A stretch of 7,053 bases of DNA from Deltaproteobacteria bacterium (lineage in GTDB: Bacteria; Desulfobacterota; DSM-4660; Desulfatiglandales; HGW-15): contig CP070840.1 of NCBI GenBank assembly GCA_020342025.1, positions 67,624-74,676 of the forward strand. Reading direction: 5' to 3'. The number at the start of each line of letters is the position of its first letter. Positions within the stretch are counted from its first letter, which is position 1. Below the pieces are notes generated by a model. That model was not told where the DNA came from, did not search any database, and was given only the letters and a program-made list of their open reading frames with translations. A program made the position numbers and the translations under genes. Shown piece after piece: positions 1 to 6,086 of the stretch.

Positions 1-2
1 GG

Positions 3-977
3 AACTGCATTTGCGTCACCACCGAGAATCAGAGCCCCACCCCCGAGGATAGGATCTATTATCCCATGCAGATGTATCATACAGCCGCACTCAGCCGCTT
101 CTTGGCCTACATGTATGCGGGCGGTACCTTTATCGGAAGCAAGACCTTTGACCCTGAACGCTACCTGGACATGGTGGAGAAAGAGCGGACCACCTTCATC
201 GTGGGCAATCCCACCATCTTTCGCATGCTGTTGGAGATCAACAAAAAGCGGCCCAGAGACACCTCCTCCATAAAAAGCTGGTTATGCAGCCAGGGGTTCC
301 TGCACAAAGACCTTAAAGAAGAGGTGGAAAAGTACCTCTGGCCCCATGCAAGGCTCTACGTTTCCTACGCCTTGACAGAGGCCTCCCCCGCTGTGACGAT
401 CCTGAAGCCCTGGGACAAGCCGAGAGAGTGGGGCAGCTTGGGCCGACCCTATATGTGCACGGAGGTGCGCATTGTGGATGAGCAGGATCAGGCTCTACCT
501 ATAGGTAAGGAGGGCGAGATGATCGTCAGAGGGCCCACTGTGTTTAAGGGCTATTACAAGAATCCGGAGGAGACAGCAAAGGCCTTAAAGGGCGGCTGGC
601 TCCATACGGGGGACGTGGGCAGATACGACGACCTGGGATATCTCTATTTCGTGGATCGTATCAAAGATATGATCAAGACGGGCGGGATCAATGTCTATGG
701 CCAGGAGATCGAAAGGGTCCTCTCCCTTCACCCTGATGTGGACGAGGGCGTCGTTATCGGTGTTCCGCATCCCAAATGGGGAGAATCCATCCGGGCCATC
801 ATCGTACCCAAAAAGGGTTCCCACCTCACCGAAGAGGCGGTCATCCATCATTGCCGTCAGCGCCTGGCAAGCCACAAGAAACCCACATCGGTCCTCTTTG
901 TAGAGGAACTCCCCAAGGGGTCCTTTGGCGGAAAGGTATTGAAGAGGGTATTAAGGGAAAAATATGGCAAGGCCTGA
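3..977 (+). CDS. AMP-forming acyl-CoA ligase, C-terminal part (5' end outside window)
   Basis: This is the C-terminal ~324 residues of an ANL-superfamily adenylate-forming enzyme. Such enzymes make an acyl-AMP from a carboxylic acid and ATP, then transfer the acyl group to CoA. The frame is open to the left edge, so the ATG at 66 is internal; full family members are ~500-560 aa and the P-loop-like TSGTTG motif must lie upstream. Visible in order (fragment numbering): PMQMYHTAAL near residue 21 (the A4 region), YALTE at ~122-126 (A5), TGD at ~202-204 (A7), DRIKDMIKTGGINVY at ~218-232 (A8 hinge), and near the end GGKVLKRVLRE, whose GGK lysine (~311, codon 933-935) matches the catalytic A10 lysine. 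All key C-terminal residues are present, so the enzyme looks functional. The substrate cannot be read from this fragment: a fatty, aromatic or alicyclic acid is possible. It lies upstream of a MaoC dehydratase on the same strand, separated by a repeat element. Confidence 0.93.
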   Translation, partial: NCICVTTENQSPTPEDRIYYPMQMYHTAALSRFLAYMYAGGTFIGSKTFDPERYLDMVEKERTTFIVGNPTIFRMLLEINKKRPRDTSSIKSWLCSQGFLHKDLKEEVEKYLWPHARLYVSYALTEASPAVTILKPWDKPREWGSLGRPYMCTEVRIVDEQDQALPIGKEGEMIVRGPTVFKGYYKNPEETAKALKGGWLHTGDVGRYDDLGYLYFVDRIKDMIKTGGINVYGQEIERVLSLHPDVDEGVVIGVPHPKWGESIRAIIVPKKGSHLTEEAVIHHCRQRLASHKKPTSVLFVEELPKGSFGGKVLKRVLREKYGKA

Positions 978-1001
978 GCCCCCAAGCCTAACCAGACGCT
1001 G

Positions 1002-1189
1002 AGAGGCTGTGTCGCAATTCCACAAAACTGTCATTCCGGGCGAGCCCCTCAAGCCTGCCCCGTACTCGATACGGGGTTGGGCGAGACCCGGAATCCAGGA
1101 AACTAGTGGAAAATCAAACGATTCTGGATCCCGGCTCGCATCCCGCCCCGCGGGATTTGGCCGGGATGACAAATTGCCACACAGTCTCT
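1002..1189. repeat. 188-bp quasi-palindromic MITE-like intergenic repeat
   Basis: The element fills most of the gap between the ligase and MaoC genes. Its ends are imperfect inverted repeats: AGAGgCTGTGTcGCAATT at 1002-1019 against the reverse complement of AATTgCCACACAGtCTCT at 1172-1189. The inner arms also match: TGTCATTCCGG (1029-1039) with CCGGGATGACA (1161-1171), and CCGGAATCCAG (1089-1099) with CTGGATCCCGG (1124-1134), each with one mismatch. Each half also folds alone: ATTCCGGG/CCCGGAAT (1033-1040/1087-1094) around CCCCGTA/TACGGGG (1058-1064/1070-1076), and ATCCCGGC/GCCGGGAT (1128-1135/1160-1167) around ATCCCGC/GCGGGAT (1140-1146/1150-1156). No transposase ORF and no clear target-site duplication are visible. 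GTCATTCC...GGAATCCAG repeats are widespread in proteobacterial intergenic DNA; calling this a non-autonomous mobile element is inference. Confidence 0.8.
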
Positions 1190-1200
1190 GGGGACACAGA

Positions 1201-1238
1201 AAAAAATTTTTGACCATTTCCACAGGGCGGGGCATTGT
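1201..1238 (+). promoter_or_regulatory. Possible promoter for the MaoC gene
   Basis: An AAAAAAATTTTT tract runs straight into TTGACC at 1210-1215, a 5/6 match to the sigma-70 -35 box. After a 17-nt spacer comes CATTGT at 1233-1238, only a 3/6 match to the -10 box. The start codon of the MaoC gene follows about 30 nt downstream. The site lies just outside the palindromic repeat, so the MaoC gene could have its own promoter. The weak -10 makes this tentative. Confidence 0.27.
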
Positions 1239-1269
1239 GGCATGTTTTCTTGAGAAGGAAAGGAGAGAT

Positions 1270-1746
1270 ATGAAACCTTCATACTTTGAAGACTTCCATG
1301 TGGGCCAGGAGTTTGTCACCAAATCCCGCACCGTGACCGAGGCGGACCTGGTCAACTTCTCTGCACTTTCCTGGGATACCAACCAGCTTCATACGGACAA
1401 GGAGTTTGCCAAGAAATCCATTTACGGAGAACGTATTGCGCACGGCATGCTGGGCCTTGTGATCCACTCGGGACTCTCCCAGATGCTCGGTATCATGGAG
1501 GGGACCATCCTGGCCTTCCTCGGAATGACCTGGAATTTCCATCTCCCCATAAAGATCGGGGATACGATACACGTGGTCCAGCGGGTGAAAGATTTGCACG
1601 AGACCTCAAAGGAAGATCGAGGGGTCCTGACCTTTGAAAAGGAGCTTGTGAATCAAAGGGGAGAGGTGGTTCAGACTGGAACCACAACGGTCCTTCTGGC
1701 GAAGAGGGAAACAAAAGGCGAAACAGGGGAACCCTCAGGGAGTTGA
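1270..1746 (+). CDS. MaoC-like (R)-specific enoyl-CoA hydratase / acyl dehydratase
   Basis: This 158-aa single hot-dog-fold protein belongs to the MaoC dehydratase family, which adds water across 2-enoyl-CoA to give (R)-3-hydroxyacyl-CoA, or the reverse. The hydratase-2 motif is visible: SWDTNQLHTD with the expected catalytic Asp36 and His41, followed by YGERIAHGML at 52-61. The usual GDxNPxH is altered here to WDTNQLH, but the Asp and His spacing is kept. The ATG at 1270 is chosen because AGGAG lies at 1261-1265 and the protein then begins with the family-typical YFEDFHVGQEF. The same frame stays open upstream to a GTG at 1009, but that stretch is the palindromic repeat and not protein-like. 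Length fits the small MaoC group (~140-160 aa). It probably serves the acyl-CoA pathway of its neighbours; exact chain specificity is unknown. Confidence 0.9.
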   Translation: MKPSYFEDFHVGQEFVTKSRTVTEADLVNFSALSWDTNQLHTDKEFAKKSIYGERIAHGMLGLVIHSGLSQMLGIMEGTILAFLGMTWNFHLPIKIGDTIHVVQRVKDLHETSKEDRGVLTFEKELVNQRGEVVQTGTTTVLLAKRETKGETGEPSGS

Positions 1747-1747
1747 G

Positions 1748-1828
1748 ATGAAGATAGGCCTGGATAGGTTGCGCTCAGATGACTTCATGGTTGTCACGCG
1801 AAAAAAGGGGACCGGGGTTGCAAAATAG
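1748..1828 (+). CDS. Possible 26-aa ORF or gene remnant after MaoC
   Basis: An ATG one base after the MaoC stop codon opens a 26-codon frame beginning MKIGLDRLRSDDF and ending GTGVAK before TAG. AGGGAG sits about 5 nt upstream, inside the end of the MaoC gene, so translational coupling is possible. The peptide is basic, has no membrane segment and no motif I can name with confidence. It ends just before the convergent gene at 1836. It may be a real small protein, the N-terminal stump of a longer lost gene, or chance. Confidence 0.25.
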   Translation: MKIGLDRLRSDDFMVVTRKKGTGVAK

Positions 1829-1835
1829 ACACCTC

Positions 1836-2162
1836 TTACCAGAACTGTACTTGGCTCACCCCCTCTTCTTTTGAGAGGATCTCCCGGAGTTCATTCTGTA
1901 TATCCTTGTCTGTGACGGGCTCCACAAGGGAGGTTAAAATTCCCTCCGGCTGGGTTCCCGACTTCCAGCTCACCACGGAACCGGGGACAACAATATAACG
2001 ACACCCACCAGCCCCGCAACAGGAGGACTCCACAACCCCATCACCCACCAGGTACAAATATTCCTTTCCTTTCAGTGTCACCCTTTCTTCCTTAAATATT
2101 CTGTACCAGCCAGCGATACTGTGCACCTCCCTATTCAGATCGTGGGTGTACAGCCTGGTCAT
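1836..2162 (-). CDS. Conserved-looking small protein with CCGAGGC cysteine cluster, function unknown
   Basis: I do not recognise this 108-aa protein. It is soluble, with no signal peptide or membrane segment. Its centre holds SSCCGAGGCRY with Cys48, Cys49 and Cys54, followed by a beta-like stretch YIVVPGSVVSW and a charged C-terminal helix (DIQNELREILSKEE). Three cysteines packed among glycines suggest metal or Fe-S binding, or a redox role, but this is inference and a fourth ligand is not obvious. Two starts are possible. The ATG at 2162 has GGAGG at 2170-2174 with a 7-nt spacer and is preferred. A GTG at 2186 would overlap the thioesterase stop as GTGA and add 8 residues (MKPPGGKE), with a GAGGAG sequence close by. 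Either way it follows the thioesterase gene directly, which implies co-transcription and perhaps coupled translation. Confidence 0.75.
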   Translation of the reverse strand: MTRLYTHDLNREVHSIAGWYRIFKEERVTLKGKEYLYLVGDGVVESSCCGAGGCRYIVVPGSVVSWKSGTQPEGILTSLVEPVTDKDIQNELREILSKEEGVSQVQFW

Positions 2163-2174
2163 CTCCTTTCCTCC
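2163..2174 (-). promoter_or_regulatory. Ribosome binding site deciding the start at 2162
   Basis: Read on the - strand the sequence is GGAGGAAAGGAG directly before ATG. The GGAGG half lies 7 nt from the start codon, which is ideal spacing, while the second GGAG abuts it. This strong site lies inside the frame that would be translated from the alternative GTG at 2186, and it is the main reason to prefer the shorter protein. Confidence 0.6.
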
Positions 2175-2182
2175 TGGGGGTT

Positions 2183-2605
2183 TCACGTCTCCTCGTTATC
2201 TTCTCTCTCTTCTACGATCATGATGGTGCACCGGGCCGTGGCAATGGTGCTTCCCTCATCATCTTTCACTTCAGCATCACTGAAGGCTATTCGTCTTCCC
2301 ATCTTCTGAACCCGCCCCTCGCCCACAAGGCGTTTTCCTCGCGCTGGAGCCAGGTAGTGCATGTCCATCTGAATGGTCCGGCCTGCTTGTCCTTGGGGCA
2401 GATGCGTATGTACGGCCCTCATGGCCGCCTGATCTGCCAGGGAGGCGATGGCCCCTCCATGGACGACGCCCCGGATGTTTGTATGGTGGGGTTTGATCTT
2501 CATGGAGACCCTGGCGCAACCCTCTTCAGCCTCCTCGTACACCATATTCAAATGATTGAAATAGGGAGATTGCTTTCCCTTCATTTTGGGCGTTTTCCTG
2601 TCCAT
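2183..2605 (-). CDS. PaaI-family hot-dog acyl-CoA thioesterase
   Basis: This 140-aa protein matches the PaaI / hot-dog thioesterase family, which hydrolyses acyl-CoA or aryl-CoA thioesters to free acid and CoA. The family signature is clear: NIRGVVHGGAIASLADQAAMRA, where the HGG segment and the Asp of LADQA correspond to substrate-binding and catalytic positions. DMHYLAPARGKRLVGEG is the typical following strand pair. Length is normal for the family. The annotated ATG at 2605 has a GGGGGG run about 15 nt upstream, which is a weak and distant site; Met8 at 2584 is an alternative. The gene lies downstream of the 594-aa acyl-CoA dehydrogenase and overlaps or abuts the cysteine-cluster gene. Its likely job is to release CoA from stalled or dead-end intermediates of the local pathway. 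Confidence 0.9.
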   Translation of the reverse strand: MDRKTPKMKGKQSPYFNHLNMVYEEAEEGCARVSMKIKPHHTNIRGVVHGGAIASLADQAAMRAVHTHLPQGQAGRTIQMDMHYLAPARGKRLVGEGRVQKMGRRIAFSDAEVKDDEGSTIATARCTIMIVEEREDNEET

Positions 2606-2807
2606 GCGTTTTCTATCTACCCCCCAGACTTCAAGGTCTTATCAGCTAACGAGCGTTCTCGCCACATCATATCCCCTGAGGTGCTCCCCATCTCATTCAA
2701 TGATTTCCCGGACCCATTTCACCTCTGCGTTCAGGGCGTCCGATTCGCTGCCCTATGTGATCACAGGGTCCTCGCCTGCCTCATTGTATAGGGTTTCGGA
2801 AAAGATC
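2606..2807. other. 202-bp gap with coding-like fragment on the - strand
   Basis: No intact gene is present between the 594-aa dehydrogenase gene and the thioesterase gene. On the - strand one frame reads as plausible protein from the dehydrogenase stop region: EIFSETLYNEAGEDPVIT, then TAG (2753-2755), then GSESDALNAEVKWVREIIE, then TGA (2693-2695). The frame differs from that of the dehydrogenase and has no obvious start codon of its own. It may be decayed coding sequence. A further 23-codon ATG frame follows (MGSTSGDMMW...), without a convincing family. No terminator with a T-run was seen here. Confidence 0.35.
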
Positions 2808-4592
2808 TCAAAATGCCTCCACGGGTATATCCAAAATCTCCCGTCCCTCGCGGAGACATGTCTCCACCCGCGCCATTGTAAGAGGCAGGGTTACGCCGGC
2901 ATAATAGGACGCCTGCATGACCTTGCCCAGATAAAAATCATGCTTCTTCCCTGCATCCATGGCTCGCTGGGCAACCAGGGCCATATCCAGAAGCCGCCAG
3001 TTCATGGTCACCTCACCGAAACAGAGAAGGGCTGGATAGGTCTGGGAGGCCCACAGCAAGGGGTCAGACTCCATTTTGGCCCGCATCTGCAGGGCCACTT
3101 CACCCAAACGCGTCACCACCTTTGACAGGTTCCGAATGGCTTGCCCCAGTATGGGATGATCCCGGTTTTCCCGGCAGAACCCCTCAAGCTCAGCCATATA
3201 GGCCTTAAAAGGGGCCCCATCATGGATCCGCATCTTGCGCCCCATCAGATCCATAGACTGAATCCCGTTTGTCCCCTCATAAATCGACGCGATCTTTGTA
3301 TCCCGCAAGTACTGCTCCACATGGTATTCCTTACAGTATCCATATCCTCCCAGGCATTGGATGGCCATCTCGCAGACCCTGAAACCCATATCAGAGCAGT
3401 AGGCCTTGATGATCGGAGTTATGAAATCAAGCAGGCTTTGGTAGTAACGCTTTTCATCCCCTTCGGGCAATTCGAGGGCCAGGTCGGACCAGAAGGCGCC
3501 TGTATAGATCATGCAGCGCATGCCATCCACAGTCGCCTTCATCCAGAGCAGCATTCGGCGTACATCGGGATGATCGATGATGGGGACGTATCCGGGTTTC
3601 CTGCCGGCGATGTCTAGACCCTGGATGCGCTCCTTGGTATAGGCCAGCGCGTTCTGATAGGCCTGACTCGCCAGAGTCATTCCACTGACACCCGTGTTTA
3701 TGCGGGCCTGGTTCATCATCTGAAACATGTAGGGCAGGCCCCGGTTCTCTTCCCCGCAAAGGTAGCCAATGCAATCGTCATGATCCCCGAAATTGAGGGC
3801 ACAGGTGGGAGAGGCGTGCAACCCCAGCTTCTTTTCCACCGCCGTGCAGATCACGTCATTGGGCTCCCCCAGAGAGCCATCAGCATTCACCTTTATCTTT
3901 GGCACGATAAAGAGGGATATGCCTTTCACCCCCTCAGGGGCCCCTTCAATTCTGGCCAGAAGGAGGTGGATGATGTTTTCCGCCATGTCATGCTCGCCTG
4001 CGGAGATGAAAATCTTACTGCCCCTGATCTTAAATTGATCCCCTGCGCGAATGGCCGTCGTGCGGGTGGCTGCCAGGTTGGAGCCTGCATTGGGCTCGGT
4101 CAGGCACATGGTCCCGGACCACTCTCCCCCGTACATCCTGGGCACAAACTGCGCTTTTAAATCTTCTGTGGCAAAGCTCTCAATCAAGTGGGCCGCCCCA
4201 TGGGTCAAGCTGGGGGTTATATTAAAGGACTGGGCCGCTCCGTACATCTGATCATTGATGACAATCCTCATCATGTGGGGAAACCCCTGTCCCCCATACG
4301 CGGTATCCCGAGCGGCCGCAATCCATCCATTTTCACCGTATACCTTAAAGGCCTCCCGGAACTCGGGGGCACAACGCACCTGCCCATTTTCAAAGACCAC
4401 ACCGAACGCCTCGCCAATCTCCTGCAAGGGCGCAATCACACCCTTTGCAAACTTGATGGCCTCGGCGACCAGCATATCCAGCGTATCCTGGTCCAGTTCC
4501 CGGTACCGTTCAAGTTTACAAAGGCTCCCATAGTCCAGTTGCTCTTTCAGGATAAAGAAAATGTCCTTCTCGTTGAGCTTGAAATGTCCCAT
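2808..4592 (-). CDS. Acyl-CoA dehydrogenase, large FadE-like type with extra C-terminal domain
   Basis: This 594-aa flavoenzyme would oxidise acyl-CoA to trans-2-enoyl-CoA and pass electrons to electron-transfer flavoprotein or a similar acceptor. The length is that of the ~600-aa bacterial subfamily with a C-terminal acetyl-CoA-dehydrogenase-like domain (Pfam PF12806 type), not the ~380-aa short-chain type. Domain order: N-terminal helical domain (~40-155), middle beta domain with MCLTEPNAGSNL at 162-173 (FAD and substrate contacts), C-terminal helical domain with QCLGGYGYCKEYHVEQYLRD, and IYEGTNGIQ with the expected catalytic base Glu439. About 140 residues follow as the extra helical domain. 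The ATG at 4592 is supported by GAGGGG about 7 nt upstream and by the typical start MGHFKLNEKDIFFILKEQL. It lies 119 bp after another dehydrogenase gene on the same strand. The substrate cannot be told from sequence; medium or long chains are usual. Confidence 0.95.
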   Translation of the reverse strand: MGHFKLNEKDIFFILKEQLDYGSLCKLERYRELDQDTLDMLVAEAIKFAKGVIAPLQEIGEAFGVVFENGQVRCAPEFREAFKVYGENGWIAAARDTAYGGQGFPHMMRIVINDQMYGAAQSFNITPSLTHGAAHLIESFATEDLKAQFVPRMYGGEWSGTMCLTEPNAGSNLAATRTTAIRAGDQFKIRGSKIFISAGEHDMAENIIHLLLARIEGAPEGVKGISLFIVPKIKVNADGSLGEPNDVICTAVEKKLGLHASPTCALNFGDHDDCIGYLCGEENRGLPYMFQMMNQARINTGVSGMTLASQAYQNALAYTKERIQGLDIAGRKPGYVPIIDHPDVRRMLLWMKATVDGMRCMIYTGAFWSDLALELPEGDEKRYYQSLLDFITPIIKAYCSDMGFRVCEMAIQCLGGYGYCKEYHVEQYLRDTKIASIYEGTNGIQSMDLMGRKMRIHDGAPFKAYMAELEGFCRENRDHPILGQAIRNLSKVVTRLGEVALQMRAKMESDPLLWASQTYPALLCFGEVTMNWRLLDMALVAQRAMDAGKKHDFYLGKVMQASYYAGVTLPLTMARVETCLREGREILDIPVEAF

Positions 4593-4711
4593 ATTTTACC
4601 CCTCGGAATGTGTGTAACGCTCTGAATTCAACGAACGCCCCCCATGGAAGATCCCGATTTAGGGAAAAGGGTGGTTTGTAAGCCCGGTTTACTGAAGATA
4701 AGGGCTCGGGT

Positions 4712-5893
4712 TCATTGCAGGTCCCGAAAGTCACTGGGCACGTGAATCCTGGGCCGGTTCGCCTTTTTGATGCCCAGGGCATCATCGGCTATGAGAAGCC
4801 GCATGATATTGGCCGTTCCCTCCCCCACCTGGTAGAGCTTGGCATCCCTGTAGTATTTTTCAACAGGCATCTCCAGGGAATAGCCCATGCCCCCGTGTAT
4901 CTCCATGGCGATCCCTGCAGCCTTCACGACCGCCTCACCGGCAAAGAACTTTCCAACGGCTATTTCCCGACTGTAGGGGCGATCCTGGTCATTCAGCCAG
5001 GCGCCGCGACGAACGAGAAGTCTGGCCGCCTCAATCACAGAAACCATTTCAGCAACCCGCCCTTTGATCAACTGGTATTCCCTGATCAGCTTTCCAAATT
5101 GGACCCTTTGATTGGCGTATGCCACCGAGGCATCGAGACAGGCCTGGGCCAAACCCACCGCCCCACTGCCCACGCTGATCCGGCCCCGGTCAAGGGCGGT
5201 CATGGCCACCCTAAAGCCGCCTCCCCATGTTCCCAGGAGGTTCTCCTTGGGGGCCTTCACGTCTTCAATGTGAATCTCTGCAATGGGGGAAGACTTGTCA
5301 CCCAGCTTGGGGGTCTCGCGCGTTGTCCAACCGGGTTGGTCCGTATCCACCACCACGGCACACAGCCCGCCATGTTTGAGATTCCTCTCAAAGGAGGCAT
5401 ATACAATGGCCACCTCTGCAACGGTCCCATTGGAAATCCACGTTTTGGCTCCATTGATGAGGAAATGGTCCCCCCGATCCTCAATCCGGGTCTCGGTAGA
5501 CGCGATATCAGAGCCCACATTGGGTTCTGAAAAACAGGTACACCCGATCCTTTTGGCCAGGACAAGCCCCTTCACATACTTTTCTCTCGCCTCCTCTGTC
5601 CCCCATTCCATGATCGTATAGGGAACGGTCATGGCCTGAAGATTGAAGAGCGAACGCAGTCCCGAATCGGCCCGTGAGATCTCCTCACATACAACGGAGT
5701 GGGCTAGAAAACCAGAGTCCACCCCCGCATACCTCCCGGGGAATGCGCATCCGAAGAGGCCCAACTCGCCCATCTTTGTGACCAGATCCCGCTTGAACCC
5801 TTCCTCTTTTATCCTCGGCAGCACCTCCCGTTCCCCAAACTTACGGGCCATATCCTGCATGGCAAGGGCCTCTTGATTCAAATCAAAGTTCAT
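4712..5893 (-). CDS. Acyl-CoA dehydrogenase with glutaryl-CoA-dehydrogenase-like substrate region
   Basis: This 393-aa protein has the normal length for a tetrameric acyl-CoA dehydrogenase. CFSEPNVGSDIAST (~120-133) and TWISNG are the FAD and substrate-binding signatures; IHGGMGYSLEMPVEKYYRDAK and GEGTANIMR carry the C-terminal signature, with Glu358 in the catalytic position. The residue before it is Gly instead of the common Tyr of YEGT. The segment EEISRADSGLRS (70-81) resembles the EL.RVDSGYRS of glutaryl-CoA dehydrogenases, whose arginine binds the distal carboxylate; Arg80 is that equivalent. This hints at a dicarboxyl-CoA or otherwise unusual substrate, such as glutaryl-CoA or an alicyclic acyl-CoA, but the C-terminal half is short-chain-like, so the general call is safer. 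The ATG at 5893 follows AGGAGTGA. It is the second intact gene of the - strand series, after the tautomerase. Confidence 0.93.
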   Translation of the reverse strand: MNFDLNQEALAMQDMARKFGEREVLPRIKEEGFKRDLVTKMGELGLFGCAFPGRYAGVDSGFLAHSVVCEEISRADSGLRSLFNLQAMTVPYTIMEWGTEEAREKYVKGLVLAKRIGCTCFSEPNVGSDIASTETRIEDRGDHFLINGAKTWISNGTVAEVAIVYASFERNLKHGGLCAVVVDTDQPGWTTRETPKLGDKSSPIAEIHIEDVKAPKENLLGTWGGGFRVAMTALDRGRISVGSGAVGLAQACLDASVAYANQRVQFGKLIREYQLIKGRVAEMVSVIEAARLLVRRGAWLNDQDRPYSREIAVGKFFAGEAVVKAAGIAMEIHGGMGYSLEMPVEKYYRDAKLYQVGEGTANIMRLLIADDALGIKKANRPRIHVPSDFRDLQ

Positions 5894-6086
5894 ACTGGCA
5901 TCACTCCTAAATTTATAAGCCTATCCGTCAGAATTTAGGCCAACAGGACCTGGCTCCAGTCACAACCCTAACAGATGAGGGATGTGGGCCATGCCCTGCA
6001 TATTCTTCTCGCAGAATGACTGAAGCCTAATGCTCTCAGAGAATCATTCTTCCAAGAATATAATGAAAACGACGCCCTTAGACGTT
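5894..6086. other. 193-bp intergenic region between tautomerase and dehydrogenase genes
   Basis: No convincing gene lies here. It holds the inverted repeat described at 5906-5939, a second inverted repeat AGAATGA (6013-6019) / TCATTCT (6044-6050) with a 24-nt spacer, and the small palindrome AGAATcATTCT at 6040-6050. None is followed by a clear T-run, so a classical terminator for the tautomerase gene is not evident. The length leaves room for a separate promoter for the dehydrogenase gene. Confidence 0.5.
5906..5939 (-). promoter_or_regulatory. Inverted repeat over the ribosome binding site of the 393-aa dehydrogenase gene
   Basis: CCTAAATT at 5906-5913 and AATTTAGG at 5932-5939 are perfect 8-bp inverted repeats with an 18-nt spacer. 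The gene-proximal arm (read on the - strand AATTTAGG) runs into the AGGAGTG ribosome binding site, and a TATAAA sequence (5912-5917, - strand) overlaps the same arm. The arrangement could be a dimeric repressor operator over a promoter or an RNA hairpin that hides the ribosome binding site. Both roles are inference; arm sequence does not identify a regulator. Confidence 0.35.

Noticed and set aside
66..68. ATG at 66 as start of the ligase gene
   Set aside because: The frame is open to the left edge and the residues before it match the family; the N-terminal half with the P-loop lies upstream.
1009..1269. Upstream extension of the MaoC frame to a GTG at 1009
   Set aside because: The added residues are translated palindromic repeat; the ATG at 1270 has a good ribosome binding site and the family-typical N-terminus.
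1747..1835. Bidirectional terminator at the convergent junction
   Set aside because: A hairpin with a flanking T-run was looked for but not found; only G- and A-rich single-strand stretches are seen.
2357..3125. Overlapping 144-aa and 179-aa open frames on the + strand
   Set aside because: They are antisense to the thioesterase and the 594-aa dehydrogenase and show no domain or good ribosome binding site.
3454..3774. 106-aa - strand frame inside the 594-aa dehydrogenase
   Set aside because: It is an out-of-frame shadow of a gene with intact motifs through this stretch; no frameshift is needed.
4715..5530. 271-aa open frame on the + strand
   Set aside because: It lies antisense to the 393-aa dehydrogenase, which has clear motifs; the + strand translation is rich in Pro, Gly and His without a family pattern.
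6040..6050. AGAATcATTCT palindrome as a tautomerase terminator
   Set aside because: The 5-bp stem is AT-rich with a 1-nt centre, cannot fold as a stable hairpin and lacks a T-run.
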